A DNA stretch of 51,800 nucleotides from Phycisphaerae bacterium (lineage in GTDB: Bacteria > Planctomycetota > Phycisphaerae > FEN-1346 > JAACEH01). The DNA lies in contig JAAYDY010000118.1 in the NCBI GenBank assembly GCA_012729015.1, forward strand, positions 1 through 51,800. Reading direction: 5' to 3'. Below the pieces are notes generated by a model. The model was not told the origin of the DNA, ran no database searches, and worked only from the letters and a program-made list of their open reading frames with translations. Below, piece after piece: positions 33,432 through 41,133 of this stretch (position 1 is the stretch's first letter; every line of letters begins with the position of its first letter). Made by a program: the position numbers and the translations under genes.

Positions 33432-35702
33432 ATGAGAGACGCTGCGCAACAATACCTGGCGGCTGGGCTGTGTGTCCTGCCGGCCCGGCGCGACCAGAAG
33501 CGGCCGACTGTGCCGTGGAAGCCGTACCAGACACGGCTGCCCACGGTCGCCGAGGTCGACGCCTGGTTTGCCAATGAGCAGACCGGCCTGTGTGTCCTGA
33601 CGGGCCAGGTGTCCGGCAACCATGAGCTGATCGACTTCGATCAGGGCGGCGCCCGCTTCGCCGCCTGGTGCGAGAACGTCCGTGCTACAAGACCGGGGCT
33701 TCTGGAGCAGCTGGTCATCTCGAAGACCCAGCGCGACGGTCGCCACGCCCAGTACCGCTTCGATGGTGAGGTCTCGGGGAACCTGAAGCTGGCCCAGCGG
33801 CGCGGCGACGACGGCAAGGTCGTCACATTGATCGAAACCCGCGGCGAGGGCGGCCTCTACCTCTGTGCCCCGACGCCCGGGTATGAAGTGCTCCAGGGCG
33901 ACTTGTGCCGGCTGCCGGTCATCACTGCCGAGGAGCGGGACATTCTGCTTCAGTGCGCGTGGGACCTCAACGAATACGTGCCGCCCGTCGTCGACGGGCC
34001 AGGCGGGACGCCCAAGGACGCCACCCCGGCCACCCGGAGCCCACAGGGGCCAACGTCGGGCCATGGGGAGCCAACCGTGGGCCTGCGGCCGGGCGACGAC
34101 TACAACCAGCGGGGTGATGTTCGAAGCGTGCTCCGGGAGTGTGGCTGGCAATGCACCCGTGGCGGCGACAACGAGCACTGGCGGCGGCCCGACAAGACCT
34201 CGGGCAGCAACTCGGCGACGTTCAACGGCGAGCACTTCTATGTCTTCTCCTCCAGTGCCGCGCCCTTCGAGCCGAACCGGGCCTACTCGCCGTTCTCGGT
34301 GTACACGCTGCTGAAGCATGGCGGCAATTGGGAGGCGGCCGCGCGGCAACTGCGGACCGAGGGCTATGGCAGCGATGGGCCGCCCGACAGTGACGTCGAC
34401 ATTGCGGCCATCGTCGGTCAGGGCGCACCGGCTGAGGAGGTCGAGCCGCCCAATCCCGGCCCGCCCGATCCCGGGCCGATGCCGCTGGAGATGCTCCGCG
34501 TGCCCGGTTTCATCAGCGAGGTCATGGACCATTGCCTGGCGACCGCGCCCTACCCGAACCAGGCCATGGCCTTCTCGGGCGCTCTGACGCTGGTGGCGCT
34601 GCTGTCCGGCCGCAAGGTTCGCGATTCCGGCGACAACCGCACCAACATCTACCTGCTGGGTCTGGCGCACTCGGCCGCCGGCAAGGATTGGCCGCGGAAG
34701 GTCAACACGCAGATTCTGCACGCGGTCGGCATGGCCGACTGTCTCGGCGAGCGGTTCGCCAGCGGCGAGGGCATCCAGGACGCGCTGTTCCTGAACCCGG
34801 CGATGCTCTTTCAGACCGACGAGATCGACGGGCTCCTCCAGTCGATCAACAAGGCCAGGGATGCCCGGCACGAAGCCGTCCAGAGCACGCTGTTGACGTT
34901 CTTCTCGATCTCCAACAGCGTCTTCCCCATGCGGCGCAGGGCCGGCAGGGAGTCGCCGGGCGTCATCGACCAGCCGCACCTGGTGATCTTCGGCACGGCC
35001 ATTCCGAACCACTACTACGAGGCCCTCAGCGAGCGGATGCTCACCAACGGCTTCTTCGCCCGCATGATCATCATCGAGGCCGGGCAGCGCGGCACGGGTC
35101 AGGAGCCCTCGATCCGCGACCTGCCGCCGCGCGTGCTCGATGCCGCCAAGTGGTGGAGCGATTTCCAGCCGGGCGAGTATCGCGGCAACCTGCTGGGCAT
35201 CCATCCGGTGCCGAAGGTCGTCGAGCACACCGACGAAGCTCGGCGGCTGATGATCGAAGTGCGACTCGAAGCCGAGGCGGAGTACGCCACGGCTGAGGAA
35301 AAGAGCGATGCCGTCGGCACCACCGTCTGGGGCCGCGTCAGCGAGCAGACACGCAAGCTGGCCCTGATCTACGCCGTGAGCGAAGACCACGTCGAGCCGC
35401 GGATCAGCCTGGCCGCCGTCCAGTGGGCCTCGCAGTTCGTGATGCACCAGACCCGCCGCATGCTCTTCATGGCGGCGGGCCATGTGGCGGACAACCCTTT
35501 TCATGCCCAATGCCTGAGGCTGATGCAACGTCTACGCACGGCGCCGGGCAGGCAGATAGCCCGTCGCGACCTGATGCGGGCGATGCACTGCAAGGTGGCC
35601 GACTTCGATCAGATTGTCAGCACGCTCATCCAGCAAGACGAAATCGTTCCGGTGAACATCCCCACGCGGACCAGGCCCGCTCAGGGATACCGAGTCGCAT
35701 GA
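33432..35702 (+). CDS. Bifunctional primase-polymerase/helicase-like replication protein
   Basis: A 756-residue protein. Residues 1-170 form a prim-pol (AEP) domain: AAGLCVLPARRDQKRP, the Asp68-x-Asp70 metal motif (LIDFDQGG) and SKTQRDGRHAQYRF. Residues about 215-320 are a linker/DUF domain (SVLRECGWQ...). Residues about 350-640 resemble DUF3987-type helicases, with a degenerate P-loop AHSAAGKDW (Asp where Ser/Thr is usual) and FQTDEIDGLL as Walker B. It probably primes and drives element replication. An iteron-like array begins right after its stop, as expected for an origin beside its initiator. Confidence 0.87.
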   Translation: MRDAAQQYLAAGLCVLPARRDQKRPTVPWKPYQTRLPTVAEVDAWFANEQTGLCVLTGQVSGNHELIDFDQGGARFAAWCENVRATRPGLLEQLVISKTQRDGRHAQYRFDGEVSGNLKLAQRRGDDGKVVTLIETRGEGGLYLCAPTPGYEVLQGDLCRLPVITAEERDILLQCAWDLNEYVPPVVDGPGGTPKDATPATRSPQGPTSGHGEPTVGLRPGDDYNQRGDVRSVLRECGWQCTRGGDNEHWRRPDKTSGSNSATFNGEHFYVFSSSAAPFEPNRAYSPFSVYTLLKHGGNWEAAARQLRTEGYGSDGPPDSDVDIAAIVGQGAPAEEVEPPNPGPPDPGPMPLEMLRVPGFISEVMDHCLATAPYPNQAMAFSGALTLVALLSGRKVRDSGDNRTNIYLLGLAHSAAGKDWPRKVNTQILHAVGMADCLGERFASGEGIQDALFLNPAMLFQTDEIDGLLQSINKARDARHEAVQSTLLTFFSISNSVFPMRRRAGRESPGVIDQPHLVIFGTAIPNHYYEALSERMLTNGFFARMIIIEAGQRGTGQEPSIRDLPPRVLDAAKWWSDFQPGEYRGNLLGIHPVPKVVEHTDEARRLMIEVRLEAEAEYATAEEKSDAVGTTVWGRVSEQTRKLALIYAVSEDHVEPRISLAAVQWASQFVMHQTRRMLFMAAGHVADNPFHAQCLRLMQRLRTAPGRQIARRDLMRAMHCKVADFDQIVSTLIQQDEIVPVNIPTRTRPAQGYRVA

Positions 35703-35713
35703 GCGGTCTGGAG

Positions 35714-35967
35714 AACCGTCACAATCCGTCACAATCCGTCCCATCGTCGCGACGGATTGGCCGGTCAAGCGGTCAGTCAAGGGCTGGAACCGTCGCATCT
35801 GTCACCAATCCGTCACATGGCCGTTGTGACGGATTCGGAGGGGCAAAGAGTGAGGAATTATAGGGAAATAATCAATCTCTCTCTTAATCCGTCACTCTGT
35901 CTCACCCACCCCCGCGCAAGGCGTGTGCGCGTACGTGAGGGGGGGTGACGTGGTGACGTGACGGATT
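35714..35967. repeat. Iteron-like array with AT-rich patch: candidate replication origin
   Basis: AATCCGTC-type repeats occur forward at 35714 (AACCGTCAC), 35723, 35733, 35807 and 35886. They occur inverted (GTGACGGATT or GCGACGGATT) at 35749, 35826 and 35958. The segment 35850-35890 is distinctly AT-rich (GAGGAATTATAGGGAAATAA), exceptional in this GC-rich sequence. Iterons plus an AT-rich unwinding region next to a prim-pol gene suggest an origin. An operator array is the alternative. Confidence 0.65.
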
Positions 35968-36065
35968 CGTGGTTCCTTCCCCGCCGCCAGCGCCGTCGAG
36001 GCCAGCGGGAACAGTCGAGCACCAGGGTACAGTTTTTTGCGCCAGTCCGAGGTTCGGAGGAATGC

Positions 36066-36431
36066 ATGAAATGGTTGCGTGTCGCTCGTCGGATGGTCTC
36101 GCAGCTGAAGGCGGACCTGGCCAATCACCGGATGCTGGCCGACCCGTGGCAGCGGGCGGTGCACAACATGGTCCAGGCGTGCCGCATTCGCGAGAGCCAG
36201 CAGCAAAGAAGGACTCCGCGAACGTCGGCCCCGCCTTGTCGGACATGGCGGGAGGCATCCGGACGCATGATACAGTCGCTCGACTCCAGGGCGAGGCAGC
36301 AGTCGCAGAAGGGAACGTGGGCTTACTGGGCGGCCCATCGGCCCCCGCCGACACGCCGGTACGTTCGGAAGAGCTTGAGGTCACCTACGAGCCATGGCTC
36401 CTCCGTCCAACCGACGTCGTGCGGGCGCTGA
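36066..36431 (+). CDS. Small basic protein, or the N-terminal part of a frameshifted HNH gene
   Basis: An open frame of 121 codons with a good ribosome site (GGAGGA) before ATG 36066. Residues 1-45 (MKWLRVARRMVSQLKADLAN...) look protein-like. From about 36205 onward the composition becomes poor, while the -1 frame looks coding and leads into the HNH gene. A -1 shift at the CAAAG near 36208 would join MKWLRV...RESQQQ to KKDSANVGPAL and the HNH protein. So this may be a real small gene, the first part of a frameshifted HNH gene, or a sequencing artefact. Confidence 0.45.
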   Translation: MKWLRVARRMVSQLKADLANHRMLADPWQRAVHNMVQACRIRESQQQRRTPRTSAPPCRTWREASGRMIQSLDSRARQQSQKGTWAYWAAHRPPPTRRYVRKSLRSPTSHGSSVQPTSCGR

Positions 36432-36865
36432 ACAGTTGCGGCCGTGGCGAGGTGATCAGCGAGAGGCAGCTTCGGCGGCACCGCAACCGCGCCGGCTACA
36501 CCATCTGCCAGGGCAGGAAGATTGACTTCGTAGCGTATGCGGCCTGGCTTACCGGGGAGTGGCGCGACCGCGAATCGTATTCGCCTGAGCCGATCAACGC
36601 CCGCAACATCCGCGATCTGCTGGAGCAACAAGGTTTCCGGTGTGCACTGACCGGCCGCCGGTTGGAGCCGCAGACTGCGGCCCTTGATCACATCGTTCCG
36701 GTAAGCCGTGGCGGGGAGCACCGGATGGAGAACGTGCAGATTCTGCAGAAGCAGGTCAACCGTGTTAAGCACACGCTGACGAACGAGGAATTCATTCAGC
36801 TCTGCCGCGAGGTCGTGGCCCACGCGGAGAGCATCAACCCGAACCAGAAGGAGACGCAGGTATGA
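36245..36865 (+). CDS. HNH endonuclease with terminase-like N-terminal DNA-binding module
   Basis: A protein of about 206 residues from ATG 36245. Residues about 53-105 hold a small basic module (GRGEVISERQLRRHRNRAG) almost identical to the large terminase N-terminus. Residues 133-180 are an HNH nuclease: Cys133, Asp148-His149 (LDHIVPVSRGGEHRMEN), Asn163 and Asn172. HNH proteins near terminases often assist DNA packaging. The gene ends in an ATGA overlap with the ParB-methyltransferase. The true start may lie further upstream, through a frameshift with the 36066 frame. Confidence 0.8.
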   Translation: MAGGIRTHDTVARLQGEAAVAEGNVGLLGGPSAPADTPVRSEELEVTYEPWLLRPTDVVRALNSCGRGEVISERQLRRHRNRAGYTICQGRKIDFVAYAAWLTGEWRDRESYSPEPINARNIRDLLEQQGFRCALTGRRLEPQTAALDHIVPVSRGGEHRMENVQILQKQVNRVKHTLTNEEFIQLCREVVAHAESINPNQKETQV

Positions 36866-38247
36866 CAACCCAGACGTTTGACGTGGAGCTTCGCAGCATC
36901 GACGAGATTCGGCCCTATGACCGCAACCCGCGGCAGAACGACCAGGCAGTGGACGCCGTGGCGGCCAGCCTGAAGGAGTTCGGCTTCCGCCAGCCGATCG
37001 TGATCGATGCCGATGGTGTGATCATCGCCGGCCACACGCGCTGGAAGGCCGCCAGGAAGCTGGGCCTGGCCAAGGTGCCGGTGCACGTGGCCACCGACCT
37101 CACGCCCGAGCAGGTTCGCGCATACAGGATCACCGACAACAAGACCGGCGAGCTGGCCGAGTGGGACATGGAGATTCTGCCGATCGAGCTGGCGGAGCTG
37201 CGCGAGGGCGGGTTCGACATGGACCTTCTGGCCTTCGACGGGGAGGAACTCGGCCGCCTGCTTACCGAGGGCGCCGGGGTGCAGCAGGGCCTGACCGACC
37301 CGGACGCCGTGCCCGAGCCGCCGGACGAGGCGATCACCCGCAAGGGCGACATCTGGATTCTGGGTGACCACCGACTGATGTGCGGCGACAGCAGTTCGCC
37401 CGAGGACCTCGACCGGCTGCTCGACGGGGCCGCGATCCAGCTGGCGAACACCGACCCGCCGTACAACGTGAACCTGGCCCCGCGGACGAACAACGCGATT
37501 CTGTCTGGGTCGCATGGGTTGCCGCACGACATCGGCCAGGCCGTGGAGAGCGTCCAGGGCTACGACGTCGCCCGCAACGGCATCCCGAAGATCGTCTCGC
37601 GGAAGCTGCGGCCTCGCGACCGCGTGCTGGCCAACGACTTCCTCTCGGACAACGAGTTCTACAACCAGCTCGTGAAGTGGTTCGGCAACATCGCCCGCGT
37701 GCTGGAGCCCGGCCGGGCTTTCTACATCTGGGGCGGCTACCTCAACTGGCCGAACTACTGCCCCGCGCTGGCCCAGGTGGGCCTCTACTTCTCGCAGGGG
37801 GTGACCTGGTACAAGCGGCACCCGGTACTCGGACGCACCGACATGATGAACGACGGGGAGCACGCCTGGTACGGCTGGCGCGAGGGTGCGGCCCATCACT
37901 GGTACGGCCCCAACAACATCAGCAACGTCTGGGAGGTCAAGAAGGTCAACCCCGCGGACATGGTGCATCTGACGGAGAAGCCCGTCGAGCTGGCCGTGCG
38001 GGCGATCCAGTACTCCTCCAAGCCTGGCGAGAACGTCCTCGACCTTTTCGGCGGCAGCGGCTCGACGCTCATCGGCTGCGAGCAGACCGGCCGCCATGCG
38101 TTCCTGATGGAACTCGACGAGCTCTACTGCGACGTGATCGTCAAGCGGTGGGAGGAGTTCACGGGCAAGAAGGCCGAACGCATCGCCGCCGCGGCACAGG
38201 AGACTGCGACCGAGGATGCCGCCACCGACGAGGAGGTGCCGGCGTGA
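36862..38247 (+). CDS. ParB-like domain fused to a DNA methyltransferase
   Basis: A 461-residue protein. Residues about 1-110 are a ParB-like nuclease/NTPase domain (IRPYDRNPRQND..., IIAGHTRWKAARKLG with the GH-T-R motif). Residues about 160-430 are an adenine-N6 or cytosine-N4 methyltransferase: DPPYN at 198-202, HLTEKPVELAVRAI and DLFGGSGSTLIGCEQTGR for SAM binding. Such fusions are common in phages and modify DNA, probably protecting it from restriction. It overlaps the HNH gene by 4 bp and the PP-loop gene by 4 bp (GTGA). Confidence 0.92.
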   Translation: MTTQTFDVELRSIDEIRPYDRNPRQNDQAVDAVAASLKEFGFRQPIVIDADGVIIAGHTRWKAARKLGLAKVPVHVATDLTPEQVRAYRITDNKTGELAEWDMEILPIELAELREGGFDMDLLAFDGEELGRLLTEGAGVQQGLTDPDAVPEPPDEAITRKGDIWILGDHRLMCGDSSSPEDLDRLLDGAAIQLANTDPPYNVNLAPRTNNAILSGSHGLPHDIGQAVESVQGYDVARNGIPKIVSRKLRPRDRVLANDFLSDNEFYNQLVKWFGNIARVLEPGRAFYIWGGYLNWPNYCPALAQVGLYFSQGVTWYKRHPVLGRTDMMNDGEHAWYGWREGAAHHWYGPNNISNVWEVKKVNPADMVHLTEKPVELAVRAIQYSSKPGENVLDLFGGSGSTLIGCEQTGRHAFLMELDELYCDVIVKRWEEFTGKKAERIAAAAQETATEDAATDEEVPA

Positions 38248-39059
38248 CGATGATCGCGGAGCCGACGGCGGACCGTGCTGTAGTCGAGATGGACGAGGAT
38301 CTGTTCGGCAAGACGGCGGCCGACTACAGCGTGGAGATCTTGCGGACGTTCGAGCCGCCCGAGGGCTACTACCTGGCCTTCTCCGGCGGCAAGGACAGCA
38401 TCGTCCTCAAGGCCATGGCTGACCTGGCCGGCGTGCGCTACGACGCCCACTACCACACGACCTGCTGCGATCCGCCAGAAGTAGTGCGGTTCATCCGGGA
38501 GCACCACCCGGATGTCCAGCGGAGCATGCCGCCAAAGACCATGTGGCAGCTGATCGTCGACAAGGGCATGCTGCCGACCCGCACGGCGCGGTGGTGCTGC
38601 AGCGAACTGAAGGAGCGCGGCGGCGAGGGGCGGATCGTGCTCACCGGCGTGCGGAGCGAGGAGTCGCCGCGGCGGGCCAACCGCAAGATCGTCGAGGTCT
38701 GCTACAAGAACCCGACCAAGCGGTTCGTCCACGCCATCAAGCACTGGACGTCGGCCGACATCTGGGGCTACATCCGCGGGGCGCATCTGCCGTACCCCTC
38801 TCTCTACGATGAGCCGGGCGTGACGCGGGTCGGCTGCGTGCTCTGCCCGTTCAGCCGGGCCGTCGAGTTCGACATCGCGCGGTGGCCGAAGATCGCGGCC
38901 GCCTGGAAGCGGGCGGCGTTTCGGGGGTGGGAGGCCAACCGCCTCAAGGGCCGCAGCATTCCCCGGCTCTTCGCCAACCCTGAGGCCTACTGGACGTGGT
39001 GGCTCGACCGCGACGCGCCGTCGCCGGGGCCGGAGGAGTGCAGTCTGTTCGGGAACTGA
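38244..39059 (+). CDS. PAPS-reductase-family PP-loop protein
   Basis: A 271-residue protein with the PP-loop FSGGKDS (about residue 50) of the adenine-nucleotide alpha-hydrolase/PAPS-reductase family. It also has WCCSELK, RSEESPRRA and a C-terminal Cys pair (GCVLCPF), which could bind a metal or iron-sulfur cluster. Relatives include DndC of DNA phosphorothioation and IbrA of E. coli prophages, which pairs with the ParB-like IbrB. Pairing with a ParB-methyltransferase here recalls both. AGGAGG lies 8 nt before GTG 38244. The chemistry on DNA, if any, is inferred. Confidence 0.85.
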   Translation: MTMIAEPTADRAVVEMDEDLFGKTAADYSVEILRTFEPPEGYYLAFSGGKDSIVLKAMADLAGVRYDAHYHTTCCDPPEVVRFIREHHPDVQRSMPPKTMWQLIVDKGMLPTRTARWCCSELKERGGEGRIVLTGVRSEESPRRANRKIVEVCYKNPTKRFVHAIKHWTSADIWGYIRGAHLPYPSLYDEPGVTRVGCVLCPFSRAVEFDIARWPKIAAAWKRAAFRGWEANRLKGRSIPRLFANPEAYWTWWLDRDAPSPGPEECSLFGN

Positions 39060-39071
39060 TGTGACCGTGAC

Positions 39072-39101
39072 GCGACCGACAGGCGTTGGCCTGCCGGTCG
39101 C
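39072..39101. terminator. Strong hairpin between convergent genes
   Basis: GCGACCGACAGGC (39072-39084) and GCCTGCCGGTCGC (39089-39101) pair at 12 of 13 positions around a GTTG loop. It lies between the rightward PP-loop gene and the leftward HARE-HTH gene. No T-run is present. It could terminate transcription in both directions. Confidence 0.5.
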
Positions 39102-39124
39102 TTGAGGGAGGAATCAGGATGAGG

Positions 39125-39772
39125 CTACTGGGCGGCGACGAACTTGCCCCGATCGACTTTGCGGAAACGGGCGGCCTCGCCCTTCTTCGTGATTTCGCGG
39201 AGGATGGCGCTGGCGAGCGTGGCGGCGGGCGTCTTGCCCTCGGTCTGCCAGAGGCCGGTGGCCAGCACCTTCTCGACCATCTGCTGACAATTCATGGGCT
39301 CGCCCGATTCGGCCAGCACCTTGGCGGCGAGGTTCAGGAGGCTGTTGCGTTCCTTCTTGGCCCCCGTCGCGCCAGGTTCGCCCGTGTCGCGTCCGGATTC
39401 GCCGATGGCCTCCTTGGCCGCCTTGCGGCGTTTCTTCGATTTGGGGGCCGACGTGGCCATGGCCCGCTCGCTGGCCGTCTGGCCGTCCGGGGCGTGGCGG
39501 CGTTCCTCGTCCAGCCGGGCGTTCTCCTGATCGGCGTGGTGGATTGCCTGGGCCTCAGCGGGCGTGATCGGCTCCTCGACGATCGGCATGGTCTTCTTCG
39601 GCCAGAGGCCCCGCAGCCGCTGGGCGGACTTGATGCGGACGCTCTTCTTCGTCTTGACGTTGGTGCCGTCCCAGCCGCCGTGAGGGTTTTCGCGATCCAG
39701 CCGGACGGGGACGACCGAGCCGCTGACCTTGACCGCGTAGACCTTGCCGAGCTTCACATTGTTCTTCTTCAT
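39125..39772 (-). CDS. HARE-HTH domain protein
   Basis: A 215-residue protein on the opposite strand to its surroundings. Residues about 10-60 form a small beta-rich domain (KVYAVKVSGSVVPVRLDRENP). The linker 75-140 is charged and low-complexity. Residues about 145-210 match HARE-HTH (SLLNLAAKVLAESGEPMNCQQMVEKV, GKTPAATLASAILREI, RFRKVDRGKF). HARE-HTH domains were proposed by comparative genomics to link DNA with modification or restriction enzymes. AAGGAG precedes the ATG. It is transcribed together with the amidoligase (gap of 69 bp). Confidence 0.85.
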   Translation of the reverse strand: MKKNNVKLGKVYAVKVSGSVVPVRLDRENPHGGWDGTNVKTKKSVRIKSAQRLRGLWPKKTMPIVEEPITPAEAQAIHHADQENARLDEERRHAPDGQTASERAMATSAPKSKKRRKAAKEAIGESGRDTGEPGATGAKKERNSLLNLAAKVLAESGEPMNCQQMVEKVLATGLWQTEGKTPAATLASAILREITKKGEAARFRKVDRGKFVAAQ

Positions 39773-39841
39773 CTTGAGTCTCCTTCTGTTGGGCCCCGCG
39801 GGGTGCGGGGCGGTTGGTTGCTGCTCCTGATCGCAGGCGGC

Positions 39842-40765
39842 TCAGGCCGCCTGCTCGTCGTACTTGCGGGCCAGCCGCATGAGCTCGCGCTTCGCGGCGT
39901 CGAGGTTCTTCATCTCGTCGACCCAGCCCTCGGCGATGCAAACCGGCTGGTAGTAGTCTTTGCGGCCCCGCGTCCAGCCGGTGAGGTAGAAGAACCGCTT
40001 CATCGCGCCCACCGCCGTGGTCGTGTCGGCGTAGGTCGTGGTCGGGGCGTCGAACTTCGTGTTGCGGGCTATCGCCAAGGTCGCGGCGGCCAGGGCCATC
40101 TGAATCCAGGCCGTCATCTTGATGCCGCTGGTGGTGCCGCTGAAGCAGCGGAACTCGACCGTCTTGTTGCGACCGAACAGGGGAACCAGATTCAGGCTCT
40201 GGTATCGCGATATGCCCGCCGCCTCGAGTCTGAGGTCCTCGGCCTTGATCTTCTGGCGAAGGCGGTCCTTCTTGTGGCCCCAGGCGCTCTTCAGGCTGCG
40301 GCAATAGGTGCCCGCCTCTCGGTGGCTGGTTCCAGCGGCCCCATAGAAGGCCTTCTCGTGCTGGGCGGTGACGTTGATCAGCCGCCGGACACAATCGGCG
40401 ACCTCGTCGAAGTTCTCGCCCGCGATGCTGGTCGAGCCGAGGTGCACGTGGAAGCCGCAGGTGCGATTGACCTTCGCCCCCATCTCTTCGAGGAGCCGGG
40501 CGACCTGGCGGACCTGCTCGATGCCCTCGCGGCCGCGGAGGACGGGGCTGACGATCTCGACGCCCTCGTAGCCCGCGAGGCTCGTCTGGAGGCTGCCGTC
40601 GCGCTGGGCGTTCCAGCCTCGCGGGAACCGGCCGCCGAGCTCCAGCCCCGCGTGGTAGCCGCCGATGCGGACGCTGCCGCGGGGCAGGAAGCACTCGATC
40701 TCGCAGCCGAAGGTGATCTCAGCCGCTCTCGGGTTCTGCTCGTGTCTCTGCGTGTGCCTCGCCAT
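39842..40765 (-). CDS. Amidoligase family protein (ATP-grasp-like COOH-NH2 ligase)
   Basis: A 307-residue protein matching the amidoligase family (PF12224-like): TFGCEIECF near the start, RDGSLQTSLAGYEGVEIVSPVLRG, GFHVHLGSTS, and YQSLNLVPLF followed by TVEFRCFSGTTSG. These residues correspond to the glutamine-synthetase-like active site. Family members form amide bonds between carboxyl and amino groups; described contexts include peptide modification and phage genomes. The substrate here is not known. AAGGAG precedes the ATG. It is the promoter-proximal gene of a leftward pair inside a rightward phage region. Confidence 0.88.
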   Translation of the reverse strand: MARHTQRHEQNPRAAEITFGCEIECFLPRGSVRIGGYHAGLELGGRFPRGWNAQRDGSLQTSLAGYEGVEIVSPVLRGREGIEQVRQVARLLEEMGAKVNRTCGFHVHLGSTSIAGENFDEVADCVRRLINVTAQHEKAFYGAAGTSHREAGTYCRSLKSAWGHKKDRLRQKIKAEDLRLEAAGISRYQSLNLVPLFGRNKTVEFRCFSGTTSGIKMTAWIQMALAAATLAIARNTKFDAPTTTYADTTTAVGAMKRFFYLTGWTRGRKDYYQPVCIAEGWVDEMKNLDAAKRELMRLARKYDEQAA

Positions 40766-40908
40766 CGTTATCTCCTTATTCTGGCCTGCGTTACACTCAC
40801 ATTAAGCCATGACAATGCGACCCGGGCAAGGGAGTTCTGGCAGAATATGGAGCAGTATGCATAGAATCTTTCAGGGCCTAACATGAGCCTGACTGCGGGA
40901 GGGAGAGC
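40766..40908. other. Divergent intergenic region between amidoligase and terminase genes
   Basis: A 143-bp region that should hold promoters for the leftward amidoligase pair and the rightward packaging genes. Possible boxes are TAGAAT at 40862-40867 (rightward) and TTGTCA near 40812-40817 read leftward. Neither has a well-spaced partner. The terminase side ends with GGGAGGGAG, a ribosome binding site. Confidence 0.4.
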
Positions 40909-41133
40909 ATGACAACCAAGACAGCCAACCCGGCCCAGGACGGGCTGCGGATCACGGCGATTTCCACGGCCGATGCCGCCCGCGTGCTGAGCGCCGCCAG
41001 CGGCCGGCGGGTGACCGAGGAGCAGGTCCGCGAGGTGGCCGATCGGGGCGGGCTCTTGCGGGCCGACGGCACGCTCAGCCTGTTGGACTACACTGCCTAC
41101 CTGGTGGAGGAGATGGCCGGTGGAAGCGATTAA
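40909..41133 (+). CDS. Candidate small terminase subunit (Nu1-like DNA-binding protein)
   Basis: A 74-residue protein. Residues about 20-70 (ADAARVLSAASGRRVTEEQ..., LSLLDYTAYLVEEM) have the same spacing as the N-terminal module of the large terminase and of the HNH nuclease. This suggests a MerR/Nu1-like winged HTH. It is immediately upstream of terL with a 14-bp overlap, the usual place of the small subunit. It is much shorter than typical small terminases, so it may act together with the module in TerL. Confidence 0.6.
   Translation: MTTKTANPAQDGLRITAISTADAARVLSAASGRRVTEEQVREVADRGGLLRADGTLSLLDYTAYLVEEMAGGSD

Noticed and set aside
31359..35528. A very long open frame on the minus strand (over 1300 codons)
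   Set aside because: It lies wholly opposite the helicase and prim-pol genes, which have clear motifs and start signals. Long antisense frames are expected in GC-rich codon-biased DNA.
35714..35967. A CRISPR array
   Set aside because: The repeats are only about 10 bp, irregularly spaced and in both orientations. No cas genes are present.
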